Source: DATNBT01 sp964579765 (GTDB taxonomy: Bacteria > Acidobacteriota > Vicinamibacteria > Vicinamibacterales > CAVVIG01). Taken from it: 24,714 nt of DNA. The translations under genes were made by a program, and so were the position numbers. Location of the stretch: contig CAZOIK010000121.1 in assembly GCA_964579765.1 (NCBI GenBank), positions 1 to 24,714 of the forward strand, written 5' to 3'. This document shows, piece after piece, positions 17,044 through 24,094 of this stretch; positions within the stretch are counted from its first letter, which is position 1, and every line of letters starts with the position of its first letter. The notes beneath the pieces are model-generated. The model saw only the letters and a list, made by a program, of their open reading frames with translations. It was not told the DNA's origin and did no database searches.

Positions 17044-18038
17044 GGCCGCACCCGCCGTCGGACCGCGTTCCACGCGCGACGACCGAACGATCGGGCGCGG
17101 GTCGGCCACGCCGCGCGATACGACCGATCCGGACGCGGCCGGCGCCCCGTTCGCCGGATGAATTCCTTGCGCAGCCGCGGCACCTGCCAGATCTCGAGCG
17201 GCTCGAAGAACTCGATCCCGTGGAGGTCGAACAGGCGCAGCAGCTCGGTGTCGTGCCAGCCGGCATCGTCGTCCACAGACGGCGGTGGCAGCGTCACGCC
17301 CTCGATCCACGCGGGCGGCAGCGGCGCGGTGCGGACGAAGATCGGTTCCGTCGTGATGGCGTACTGGTCGTTGATGTCCCGCGCCGTGCGCCGCCCGTCG
17401 AGCCACTCGACGCAGCGGTACCACGCCTGCTTCATTTGCGTGCGGCGCCATGGAGCAAACTGCAAGTGCAGCACGGGAAGAGCGTCGGCTCGGAGCGCGC
17501 GCGGGTCGTCGTCCATGGGCGTGCGCGGCTCGTGCAGCGGGCGAACGTCGGGATCGCGCCGGTAATCGACGTGACGATCGTCCATCCAGGCGACGGTCTT
17601 GAACGACGGGCCATAGTACGACCAGTCGTCGCGATATCGCCTGAAGCTCTTCCAGAGATGGATGTAGCGTGCGGCGATGGCGAGCGGGAGAGTGAGCTCC
17701 GCACGACGGGCTTCGAGAAAGGCGACGGCGAGAGCCGGGGACACCAGTTCGTCGGCGTCGGTACACCAGAGCAGATTCGTGCCGTCGTACTGGCGTGCGG
17801 CGTCAAGCAGCCGCCAGCGCGCGTGTCGCGGCAGTCGATTCACGTCGTCGCCGTCCGGCGATTCGAGCAGCACGACCTTCGAGAATCGGCGGCAGATGTC
17901 CTGCGATCCGTCGGAGGATCCCTGGTCGCTGACGATGATGACGTCGCAGAAGCCGGAGAGCGCCGACAGTGTGTGCTCCAGGATCCAGGCTTCGTTGCGA
18001 ACGGGCAGCAGCGCGATGACTTTGAAGGGCAGGGCCAC
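17040..18038 (-). CDS. glycosyltransferase family 2 (GT-A)
   Basis: GT-A fold transferase of 332 residues. It starts VALPFKVIALLPVRNEAWIL (GTG start), the classical family 2 beginning, followed by DVIIVSDQGSSDGSQDI, the nucleotide-binding beta-strand region. The metal-binding DxD lies in LLWCTDADELVSP (Asp94 and Asp96). The C-terminal part is hydrophilic, with WRRTQMKQAWYRCVEWLDGR, and no membrane helices are apparent, so the enzyme is probably cytoplasmic and non-processive. It starts one base after the stop of the upstream GT2 gene and ends in a GTGA overlap with the next gene. It is likely one of three transferases that extend the glycan handled by the adjacent ABC exporter. Confidence 0.87.
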   Translation of the reverse strand: MALPFKVIALLPVRNEAWILEHTLSALSGFCDVIIVSDQGSSDGSQDICRRFSKVVLLESPDGDDVNRLPRHARWRLLDAARQYDGTNLLWCTDADELVSPALAVAFLEARRAELTLPLAIAARYIHLWKSFRRYRDDWSYYGPSFKTVAWMDDRHVDYRRDPDVRPLHEPRTPMDDDPRALRADALPVLHLQFAPWRRTQMKQAWYRCVEWLDGRRTARDINDQYAITTEPIFVRTAPLPPAWIEGVTLPPPSVDDDAGWHDTELLRLFDLHGIEFFEPLEIWQVPRLRKEFIRRTGRRPRPDRSYRAAWPTRARSFGRRAWNAVRRRVRP

Positions 18039-18039
18039 G

Positions 18040-18978
18040 CTAGGACGTCTGGTTGAGGAGCGCGCGTTGAATCTGGCGCAAGCCGAAGCGCCCGCGCGCC
18101 CGTGGATCGTAAAGGCCCTCGTGCCACGCGCGCAGCAGGTACCTCCACACCGGTGGGCGCTGCGCCGGCAGGGTCATGCGATACAGTTCGAACAGCCAGT
18201 AGCCCGTGTACTTGAAGAAGGCCGTCCGCTCGTCCGCCGACCACTCCACCGGCAGCGCCGCCCGGTACCTGCGCAGCAGATGCAGGACGTGCTCGGCCGT
18301 CATGGCCATATGGCGCGTGTCTCCCTCGCCGTGACGCCGGTACCAGACGAGCGGCGCGTCGATGACGGCGGCTGTGCACCCGCGGTCCATGATCGAGAGA
18401 AGAAACGGCCGGTCTACCAGCGTCGCGTAGCCCTCGTGATCGGGCTCGACGCCGTCGAGCGCCGTGCGCCGGTACACGACCGAGCCGAACATTGGCTCGA
18501 CTCCACGCAGGATGCCGCGTACCAGATCGCCGGACGAGTCGAACATCGCATAGCCGGCATCGTGCGGTGACGCGGTGAGTGCGGCCGGAGTGGGTTCCTC
18601 CTCGAATTCCGTGAGCTGACAGGCGACGAACGCGCATCGCGGATGACGCTCGAGGATGTCGATCGCGGTCTGCACGTAGCTGGCGCCGAGCAGGTCGTCT
18701 TCGTGAAACGCGAGTGTAAATCGCCCGGTCCCGGTGGTGATCGCGGCAAACATGTTGCGCATCGCGCCGAGGCGCACCGCGTTGCGTCGGTACTGTACCC
18801 GCGGGTCACCAAGTGACTCGACGTACTCCCGATACTCGTCCGAGGCGCCGTCGTCGAGCAGTGTAATCTCGAGATGCTGATGCGACTGAGCGAGCATCGA
18901 CGCGACCGACCGTCGTGCGTAGTGCAGTTGGCGATAGCACGGAATGGTGATCGAAACGAGCGGACCTGCGAGGCTCAT
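18040..18978 (-). CDS. glycosyltransferase family 2 (GT-A)
   Basis: GT-A glycosyltransferase of 312 residues. The N-terminus MSLAGPLVSITIPCYRQLHY with ARRSVASMLAQSHQHLEITL and LLDDGASD is a textbook family 2 start. FTLAFHEDDLLGASYV holds the metal-binding acidic triplet (Glu93-Asp94-Asp95). The protein then continues with PMFGSVVYRRTALDGVEP, matching the acceptor region. The ATG at 18978 is chosen because homologues begin just before the VSITIPCYRQ strand; the frame is open for 105 more bases upstream, but that stretch belongs to a decayed oxygenase gene. No strong ribosome site is seen, only a short GAAG about eight bases upstream. It lies immediately after the pseudogene's remaining end, overlapping it by four bases. 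Confidence 0.87.
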   Translation of the reverse strand: MSLAGPLVSITIPCYRQLHYARRSVASMLAQSHQHLEITLLDDGASDEYREYVESLGDPRVQYRRNAVRLGAMRNMFAAITTGTGRFTLAFHEDDLLGASYVQTAIDILERHPRCAFVACQLTEFEEEPTPAALTASPHDAGYAMFDSSGDLVRGILRGVEPMFGSVVYRRTALDGVEPDHEGYATLVDRPFLLSIMDRGCTAAVIDAPLVWYRRHGEGDTRHMAMTAEHVLHLLRRYRAALPVEWSADERTAFFKYTGYWLFELYRMTLPAQRPPVWRYLLRAWHEGLYDPRARGRFGLRQIQRALLNQTS

Positions 18979-19388
18979 CGGATCTTCAGCACGCGGAGCA
19001 GCCGGCCCGCATGGAAACGTGCACGCCGCCCAACGTGCAGGAGAGGGGCCCGTGCCGCCGCGTCTGACACGCTCGACCGACACGAGCCCGTACGTCCGCA
19101 GCTTGTCGTCCGGTCTGGCGCAGCAGTTCGGGACCGACCGATCGGCGATGCGGGTGAGCGCCGACAGCTCGGCGGCGAATCGGTGATCTGGATCTTCTTG
19201 CGCCCGTTGACGGCGTTGAACACAAACCCGAGCGCCTTCGCGTCTTCGAACGTGGGGCAGGCGTCGGCAATCGTCCGCGCCACACGAGGATCGACGACGT
19301 GGTCGAACCAGATGCGTGGAAACGGGGACGCGGCCGAGAACTGCGCCCGATGATCCGCCAGGTGGAGGTGGCTCAGCATGCCTGCCAT
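18975..19388 (-). pseudogene. decayed 2OG-Fe(II) oxygenase fragment (frameshifted, truncated)
   Basis: No single frame gives a complete protein, but pieces of one family occur in order across three frames. From an ATG at 19388 (or 19379) the first frame reads MAGMLSHLHLADHRAQFSAA, then SPFPRIWFDHVVDPRVARTI and TFEDAKALGFVFNAVNGRKK with IQITDS. This resembles prolyl-4-hydroxylase-like 2OG-Fe(II) oxygenases. Near 19180 the family pattern moves to another frame (AELSALTRIADRS), then to the third (GPELLRQTG and later GGVHVSMRAG), and finally back to the first (GRLLRVLKIR) before a stop. The sequence ends just before the HxD iron-binding motif, so no catalytic site remains. It sits 13 bases after the ABC ATPase gene and runs into the next glycosyltransferase. 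Sequencing error could explain one shift, but not the lost C-terminal half. Confidence 0.65.
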
Positions 19389-19401
19389 ACGGATCTGGTT
19401 T

Positions 19402-20661
19402 CTAGTCTCCGGCGGACCATCCCTGCGGGATGACAAATGGCCCGTTATGGTCGCCGGTGACGCTGTGGCCGGTCTTGAACAAATCGCACCGCACAAGGAC
19501 GAAGGCGATCGCGTTCTCCCAGTAGTCCCAGCGCTCCTCGTTCCAGACACGCACGGTGAAGTTGAAGGAGTACGTGCCTTCGGTCAGCGGCAGCGGACCG
19601 AGCCGGCAGATGAAGTGCTGCTGATCGGCCGTGTAGTACGTGTTGCACATCGGGTTGGCCGTGCCGAAGCTGATGACGTCGCCCGACTCGTCGAGCAGCT
19701 TGAACTCCGCGGTGAAGGAGTTTTCCGGCGCGCGGCCGCTGGCCCAGAGGTGGATCTCCATGACGTCGCCGGCGTCGAACTCGCGAGTGACACGGCCGGA
19801 TGCGTCGCGCAGCTCGACGCGGCGGAGGTGATAGTGCGGCGGCGGGTGCGCGCGATCGGCGGCCCCGGCCGCTGCCGACGACGGGTCGCGGTTCAACTGC
19901 TCGTACTTCCGCGTCACCTCGTCGGGCGTGCCCTGCATCGCGACGCCTCCGCCGAGCAGCAGCACCGCGCGATTGCAGAGCTGGCGGACGCTCGTCAGGT
20001 CGTGGCTGACGAAGAGCACCGTGCGGCCCTCGTCCCGCATGTCGCGCATCCGGCCGAGGCAGCGGTTGCGGAAGTGCAGGTCGCCGACTGAGAGCACCTC
20101 GTCGATGATCAGGATTTCGGGCTCGAGGTGCGCGGCCACCGAAAAGGCAAGCCGCACGTACATGCCGCTCGAGTAGTGCTTGACCGGCGTGTCGATGAAC
20201 TTCTCCAGCTCCGCGAACGCGACAATCGCGTCGAACTTCCGCCGGATCTCGTCGCGCAGCATCCCGAGGATGGCGCCGTTCAGGAAGATGTTCTCGCGGC
20301 CCGTCAGCTCGGGGTGAAATCCCGTCCCGACTTCGAGGAGGCTCGACACACGCCCGTCGAGTTCGATGTAGCCCGTCGTCGGCGGCGTGATGCGCGACAG
20401 GATCTTCAGGAGCGTGCTCTTGCCGGCGCCGTTCGGTCCGACGATGCCGACGACGTCGCCGACGCCGACGGTGAAGCTGACGTCGGTCAGCGCCCAGAAG
20501 TCCGTCGTCTCCGACGAGTCACGCCCCGCGAGGCGTCGCAGGCGTCGCAGCGGCGCGCCGAGGATCGAGACGATCGACTCGCGGAAGTTGGTCGCCTGCT
20601 GCGCGCGGCCGATCGCGTAGCGCTTGCCGATGCCGGCGATGGTGATGGCGTCAGATGACAT
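19402..20661 (-). CDS. wzt: polysaccharide ABC transporter ATP-binding protein with Wzt-like C-terminal domain
   Basis: ATPase of 419 residues that would power export of a finished or lipid-linked polysaccharide across the inner membrane. Walker A is GPNGAGKST (75-83), the signature is KHYSSGMYVRLAFS (about 161-174), Walker B is EILIIDEVLSVGD (about 182-194), and the switch histidine is His220 in FVSHD. The extra C-terminal part (about 275-419), with HLRRVELRDASGR, FDAGDVMEIHLWA and EGTYSFNFTVRVWNEERWDY, resembles the beta-sandwich cargo-binding domain of Wzt proteins that recognises the capped glycan end. The ATG at 20661 overlaps the permease stop by 11 bases; the longer open frame runs over the permease gene. 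The family is certain; the glycan is unknown. Confidence 0.92.
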   Translation of the reverse strand: MSSDAITIAGIGKRYAIGRAQQATNFRESIVSILGAPLRRLRRLAGRDSSETTDFWALTDVSFTVGVGDVVGIVGPNGAGKSTLLKILSRITPPTTGYIELDGRVSSLLEVGTGFHPELTGRENIFLNGAILGMLRDEIRRKFDAIVAFAELEKFIDTPVKHYSSGMYVRLAFSVAAHLEPEILIIDEVLSVGDLHFRNRCLGRMRDMRDEGRTVLFVSHDLTSVRQLCNRAVLLLGGGVAMQGTPDEVTRKYEQLNRDPSSAAAGAADRAHPPPHYHLRRVELRDASGRVTREFDAGDVMEIHLWASGRAPENSFTAEFKLLDESGDVISFGTANPMCNTYYTADQQHFICRLGPLPLTEGTYSFNFTVRVWNEERWDYWENAIAFVLVRCDLFKTGHSVTGDHNGPFVIPQGWSAGD

Positions 20662-21484
20662 CGGCAAAGCGGCGCTCGACCGTCGTGAAATAGCGGAGCG
20701 CGACGACCAGCAGCACGGCCGACGAGACGAACGCTGCGGCGACGAGCTCGCCGTACGCCGGCCCGCCGAGGACGGCCGCGCGGAAGCCGACAATCATCCC
20801 GACCATCGGGTTGACGCCGTAGAGCAGCCGCCACCGCGCCGGGATGATGTTCATGGCGTAGAGCACGGGCGTCGCGAACAGCCAGAGCTGCACGACGAAC
20901 GCGATCACGTAGCGGAAATCGCGGTAGCTGACGATGAGCGCCGAAAAGAGCGAGCCGGCGCCGGCGGCCACCATCATCGTGCCGAGCACGAACACGGGCA
21001 CGAGCAGGATGTGCGGCGAGGGGGGCACACGATAGGCGATCATCAGCACGAGCAGGAAGGCGAACGAGATCGCGAAATCGACAAGGCCGGAGAAGACGGC
21101 GGAGATCGGGATGAGCAGTCGCGGGAAGTAGACTTTCGCGATCAGATGGCTGCTGCCGACCAGGCTGTTCGCCGCCAGCGAGACGGCGTTGGCGTAGAAC
21201 GTCCAGAGCGCGAGCCCGACGAACACGAACAGCGAATAGGATCCGTTGACCTGCTTCGACAGCCCGCCGAGCCGGCCGAAGAACACGGTGAAGAGCAGCG
21301 TCGTCGCGACCGGCTGGATGATCGCCCAGAGCGCGCCGAGCACCGTCTGCTTGTAGCGGACTTTGATGTCGCGCCACACAAAAAAATACAGCAGCTCACG
21401 ATAGCGCCAGACTTCCGCCAGGTGCAGGCCTTGCCACGCTCCTGCGGGCTCGATTCGCAGTTTGCGCTGACTCGACTGTGTCAC
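20651..21484 (-). CDS. wzm: ABC-2 type polysaccharide permease
   Basis: Inner-membrane permease of 277 residues, the partner of the adjacent ATPase. It begins with a cytoplasmic segment containing WRYRELLYFFVWRDIKVRYK, the usual amphipathic coupling region of Wzm/TagG-type permeases, followed by QTVLGALWAIIQPVATTLLF. Around six hydrophobic segments follow, including SLFVFVGLALWTFYANAV, FAISFAFLLVLMIAYRV, FVVQLWLFATPVLYAMNIIP and the conserved YGVNPMVGMIVGFRAAVL near the C-terminus. The GTG at 21484 gives this N-terminus; the start lies 9 bases after the upstream stop. No strong Shine-Dalgarno is present. Export of O-antigen-like or capsule-like glycan is the expected role. Confidence 0.93.
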   Translation of the reverse strand: MTQSSQRKLRIEPAGAWQGLHLAEVWRYRELLYFFVWRDIKVRYKQTVLGALWAIIQPVATTLLFTVFFGRLGGLSKQVNGSYSLFVFVGLALWTFYANAVSLAANSLVGSSHLIAKVYFPRLLIPISAVFSGLVDFAISFAFLLVLMIAYRVPPSPHILLVPVFVLGTMMVAAGAGSLFSALIVSYRDFRYVIAFVVQLWLFATPVLYAMNIIPARWRLLYGVNPMVGMIVGFRAAVLGGPAYGELVAAAFVSSAVLLVVALRYFTTVERRFADVI

Positions 21485-21493
21485 GAAGTGGGC

Positions 21494-23299
21494 TTATTGT
21501 ACCGCGCCCGCCGGGCGCCCGGATGGGTACACGAGCTGGAACACCGCCGTCTCCTCGACGGGCGGCTCGCGGAAGAAGCGCACCCCGCCGAGCCTCGAGG
21601 CGGGATTGCGGTAGACGGTCCGCAGGTACGGCTGCATCCGCGCGAAACTCGCGACGTTGCCGAACAGATGCGTGATGTGCGCGCGGCGGCACGCTTCGAC
21701 AAACCGCAGCGGGTCGTCCAGCTCCTCCTGGCCGATCTCGATCTGATACGTCGGCGCGAGGAACAACGACGGGATGTCCAGGTAGGCAAGGGCCTTGTGA
21801 TCGGAGGCGACACGATCGCGCCCGCGATCGAGATGCATGTTCATCCACTGCACGTCGGCATAGTTCTGCGTCTCGCGAGCGAGAAACGTCCGCGTATCAC
21901 GCGCGTACTTTGCCGCGCGCACGACGCCGACGACGGCCGGCGCGGCGAGTGACAGCGCGGCGGCCGCGATCCCGGCGAGTTGGAGCGCCGGCCGGCGGCG
22001 TAGCCACGGCACGAGACGATCCGCGGCGGCGGGCGCCAGCAGCACGGCCGCAGGCAGCAGCAGCCGTGCGTTCTGCAGGCTGAAGAACCAGCCGACGTAG
22101 AGCACGGCCGCGACGAAGAACAACGGGCCACTGCGGCGGCGCGCGCCCGCGACGAAAAGGCCGGCGAGGCCCGCGTAGGCCAGCGGGTTGTACAGGTTGA
22201 ACCATCCGCAGAACTCGGCGGGATGGACGAAGATCAGAAGCGGCGCGAGGACGAATTCCAGACTGCTGCGGCCCGGGCCGTAGCCGTCCACGAAGTCGCG
22301 AACGGACGCGGCGTCCGCGATCGTCCCGTGCGCGCCGAACACGAAGGGCGCAACCGGGTTGCCGAACCGCCACAGGTTCAGCCCGTACCAGATCCCGCCG
22401 CTCGCCGCGGCGCACGAGGCGACGATGAGCGCGTCGCGAACGCGGCTGCCGCGCCGGCGGAGCAACGGCCAGAGAACGGCGGCGGCGGCGACGAGCGCGC
22501 CGGGATATTTCGCGCCGGCTGCGATGCCCGCAAAGAGCCCGGCAGCGGCGAGCTCGCCGGGGCCTTCTTCCCCCGCCAGACAGAATCCCGCCGCTGCACT
22601 CGCCGCGAGGAGCAGTAGATCTTCCTTCGCCGATGCGACTTGAAACGCCACGGCCGGCGCGCCGAGCGCGATGACGACGGATGGCCACGCGTGCTCGGGC
22701 CGCTCGCACACGCGGCGGGCAAGCGCGCTGACGACGCCGATGCACAGCAGCCACTCGAACGCGGTGACGAGACCGAGGCGGTCGCCTCCGAGGTGGAGCA
22801 CGAAGGCGAGCACGACCTGCTGCGCCTGCGGCCACATGGCGCGCGCCTGATCGGGCCAGACGCGCAGCGCGCCCGTCTCCGCGATGTGCCGCGCGATCGG
22901 CACGACGTAGGCGAGCGCGTCGTCGTCGGTGACCGGGGCGACGGCGCCGGCGCATGCGGCCAGCGCGCACACGACGACGGCTGCCGCGGGAAGCGAGATC
23001 GTCTGCGCTCCGGCGGATCCCGTCTGTGCCGTGCGGCGCCTCATGACGTCCCGTGCGCCGACAACGAGGCCCACGGCGGCGAGGAGGCCGACGGCGGTGG
23101 TCGCAAACGAGAAAAGGCCCATCAACGCGAGCAGGGACAGGACGAGCGACGTCAGGCCGAGGCCGGCCGTCAGCCGCAACGCCGTGCGCTCGTAGCCGCG
23201 CAATTCGGGCCATTGGAGGCGCGACAGCGTCGCCCGGCCGAGTGTCCAGGACGATACAGCGAGAAGAACGACGGCGCCGACGCTCCGCGCGCCGCTCAT
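21494..23299 (-). CDS. GT-C-like multispanning membrane glycosyltransferase
   Basis: Large membrane protein of 601 residues with about ten or more hydrophobic segments, followed by a soluble C-terminal domain of about 140 residues. The first periplasmic loop carries APVTDDDALAYVVPIARHIA, with an acidic cluster at about Asp125-127, and WPDQARAMWPQAQQVV follows, as in GT-C enzymes (ArnT/PMT-like) that use polyprenyl-phosphate sugars as donors outside the membrane. Later hydrophobic pieces include IGVVSALARRV, VASAKEDLLLLAASAAAG and LFFVAAVLYVGWFFSLQ. The soluble tail has FLARETQNYADVQWMNMHLD. The ATG at 23299 opens the - strand operon. It may attach a sugar to a glycan or lipid in the periplasm; this rests on the overall pattern and is less secure than the neighbouring calls. 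Confidence 0.72.
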   Translation of the reverse strand: MSGARSVGAVVLLAVSSWTLGRATLSRLQWPELRGYERTALRLTAGLGLTSLVLSLLALMGLFSFATTAVGLLAAVGLVVGARDVMRRRTAQTGSAGAQTISLPAAAVVVCALAACAGAVAPVTDDDALAYVVPIARHIAETGALRVWPDQARAMWPQAQQVVLAFVLHLGGDRLGLVTAFEWLLCIGVVSALARRVCERPEHAWPSVVIALGAPAVAFQVASAKEDLLLLAASAAAGFCLAGEEGPGELAAAGLFAGIAAGAKYPGALVAAAAVLWPLLRRRGSRVRDALIVASCAAASGGIWYGLNLWRFGNPVAPFVFGAHGTIADAASVRDFVDGYGPGRSSLEFVLAPLLIFVHPAEFCGWFNLYNPLAYAGLAGLFVAGARRRSGPLFFVAAVLYVGWFFSLQNARLLLPAAVLLAPAAADRLVPWLRRRPALQLAGIAAAALSLAAPAVVGVVRAAKYARDTRTFLARETQNYADVQWMNMHLDRGRDRVASDHKALAYLDIPSLFLAPTYQIEIGQEELDDPLRFVEACRRAHITHLFGNVASFARMQPYLRTVYRNPASRLGGVRFFREPPVEETAVFQLVYPSGRPAGAVQ

Positions 23300-23378
23300 C
23301 GTGGTGCGGAACCGTGCACGGCGTTCATCTTACGCGCCATCGCCCGTATGTTATTCTTCGAGCAGCCCTCCCTTGGAT
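23300..23378. promoter_or_regulatory. divergent intergenic region with probable promoters
   Basis: This is the only divergent gap in the window. For the - strand operon, TAAGAT (complement of 23327-23332) and ATAACA (complement of 23349-23354) are each 4/6 matches to the -10 and -35 boxes with 16 bases between them, about 20 bases before a start site near the ATG at 23299. For the + strand genes, TATGTT at 23347-23352 with TTCATC at 23324-23329 is a weaker pair. No small open frame that looks like a peptide precursor is present. Confidence 0.35.
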
Positions 23379-23654
23379 ATGACGGATCTCGATCAGGCCG
23401 TTCGCGTGCCGGACGACGTCGTGTTTCGCGAGCTCCAGGGCGAAGCCGTGATCCTCAATCTGTCCACGAGTATGTACTTCGGCCTCGACGCCGTTGGCAC
23501 GACCATCTGGCAGCTCTGTGGATCGCAGCCCTCGCTGCGCGACGTGTGGAACGCGATGCAGCGGGAGTTCGACGCGCCCGCTGAGGCGCTGCGCACGGAT
23601 CTGCTCGCGTTCGTGAACGAGCTGGTCGCCAAAGGTCTCCTCACCGTCCGTTGA
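23379..23654 (+). CDS. PqqD-like peptide recognition protein (lasso B1/RRE type)
   Basis: Small protein of 91 residues of the PqqD fold, the RiPP recognition element that binds leader peptides. VRVPDDVVFRELQGEAVILN is the N-terminal beta-hairpin region. LSTSMYFGLDAVGTTIWQLC is the most characteristic part of the family (a small-residue/FGLDxxGTxIW pattern). The helical C-terminal part runs through PSLRDVWNAMQREFDAPAEA to the end. The ATG at 23379 gives the normal family length; the open frame extends 78 bases upstream over the gap, but that extension lacks family sequence. The stop lies just before the next gene's ATG, with overlap if the alternative TTG start is used. In lasso-peptide clusters such a protein acts together with a B2 protease, which is the next gene. 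The true peptide substrate is not seen. Confidence 0.85.
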   Translation: MTDLDQAVRVPDDVVFRELQGEAVILNLSTSMYFGLDAVGTTIWQLCGSQPSLRDVWNAMQREFDAPAEALRTDLLAFVNELVAKGLLTVR

Positions 23655-23656
23655 AC

Positions 23657-24094
23657 ATGCCGCAGATCCTTGCGCGCGCCGCTCGTCTCAGCGCCGGCGA
23701 CTGGATCTTGCTCGCCGGTGCGGCCGTGGCCCAGGTGACGATCGCGTGCGCGATCCGCGTGACGAAGCTGCCGGCCGTCCGCGCGGCGTTCGCCCGTCTG
23801 CGTCCGTTCGCGCGCCTGATCCTGCAGGGGTCCGACGAACGGGTCGTCTGGGCGATCGAAACGACGGGACGGCGACTGCGCGGCGTCAGCACGTGCCTCG
23901 TTCGCGCGCTGCTCGTGGAGCTTCGCCTGAGCACGCCGGAGCGGCCGCTGCAGTTGACGATCGGCGTCACGCCTGCGGCACTCGGGCGCATCCGGGCGCA
24001 CGCGTGGGTGCGCGACGGCGATCGCGTCGTCATCGGCGGGCCCGTGCCGTGCGAGTTTCAGCCGATGATCGTCTGGGAGCGCGTCGCCGCATGA
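23657..24094 (+). CDS. lasso-peptide B2-like cysteine protease (transglutaminase-like fold)
   Basis: Protein of 145 residues matching the B2/McjB C-terminal family, transglutaminase-like proteases that remove the leader from RiPP precursors. The catalytic Cys80 lies in RGVSTCLVRALLVELRL, and His115 in RIRAHAWVRDGDRVV has a nearby aspartate (Asp120 or Asp122) to complete the triad. The N-terminal 50 residues hold a hydrophobic stretch (DWILLAGAAVAQVTIACAI) that could touch the membrane or a partner. The ATG at 23657 is preferred, but a TTG at 23651 overlapping the upstream stop adds two residues. No Shine-Dalgarno is near. The stop overlaps the next ATG (ATGA). Together with the PqqD-like gene it forms a split B1/B2 pair. 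The family call is strong; a lasso product is not proven. Confidence 0.85.
   Translation: MPQILARAARLSAGDWILLAGAAVAQVTIACAIRVTKLPAVRAAFARLRPFARLILQGSDERVVWAIETTGRRLRGVSTCLVRALLVELRLSTPERPLQLTIGVTPAALGRIRAHAWVRDGDRVVIGGPVPCEFQPMIVWERVAA

Noticed and set aside
17044..17766. N-terminal extension of the last - strand glycosyltransferase gene
   Set aside because: The extension lies wholly over the neighbouring GT2 gene in another frame, has shadow-type composition, and the GTGA overlap at 17040-17043 gives a natural start.
18979..19083. Longer start for the GT2 gene at 19083
   Set aside because: The added 35 residues (starting MSVERVRRGG) come from the oxygenase remnant's frame and are absent from the family N-terminus, which begins right at VSITIPCYRQ.
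20624..21952. 442-residue open frame on the + strand
   Set aside because: It runs antisense through the permease gene and the end of the GT-C-like gene, is highly charged and low in complexity, and has no domain. The - strand genes explain the region.
23300..23378. Search for a lasso-type precursor peptide in the divergent gap
   Set aside because: The gap is 79 bases; the only frame through it is a Ser/Arg-rich extension of the PqqD-like gene with no leader/core pattern.
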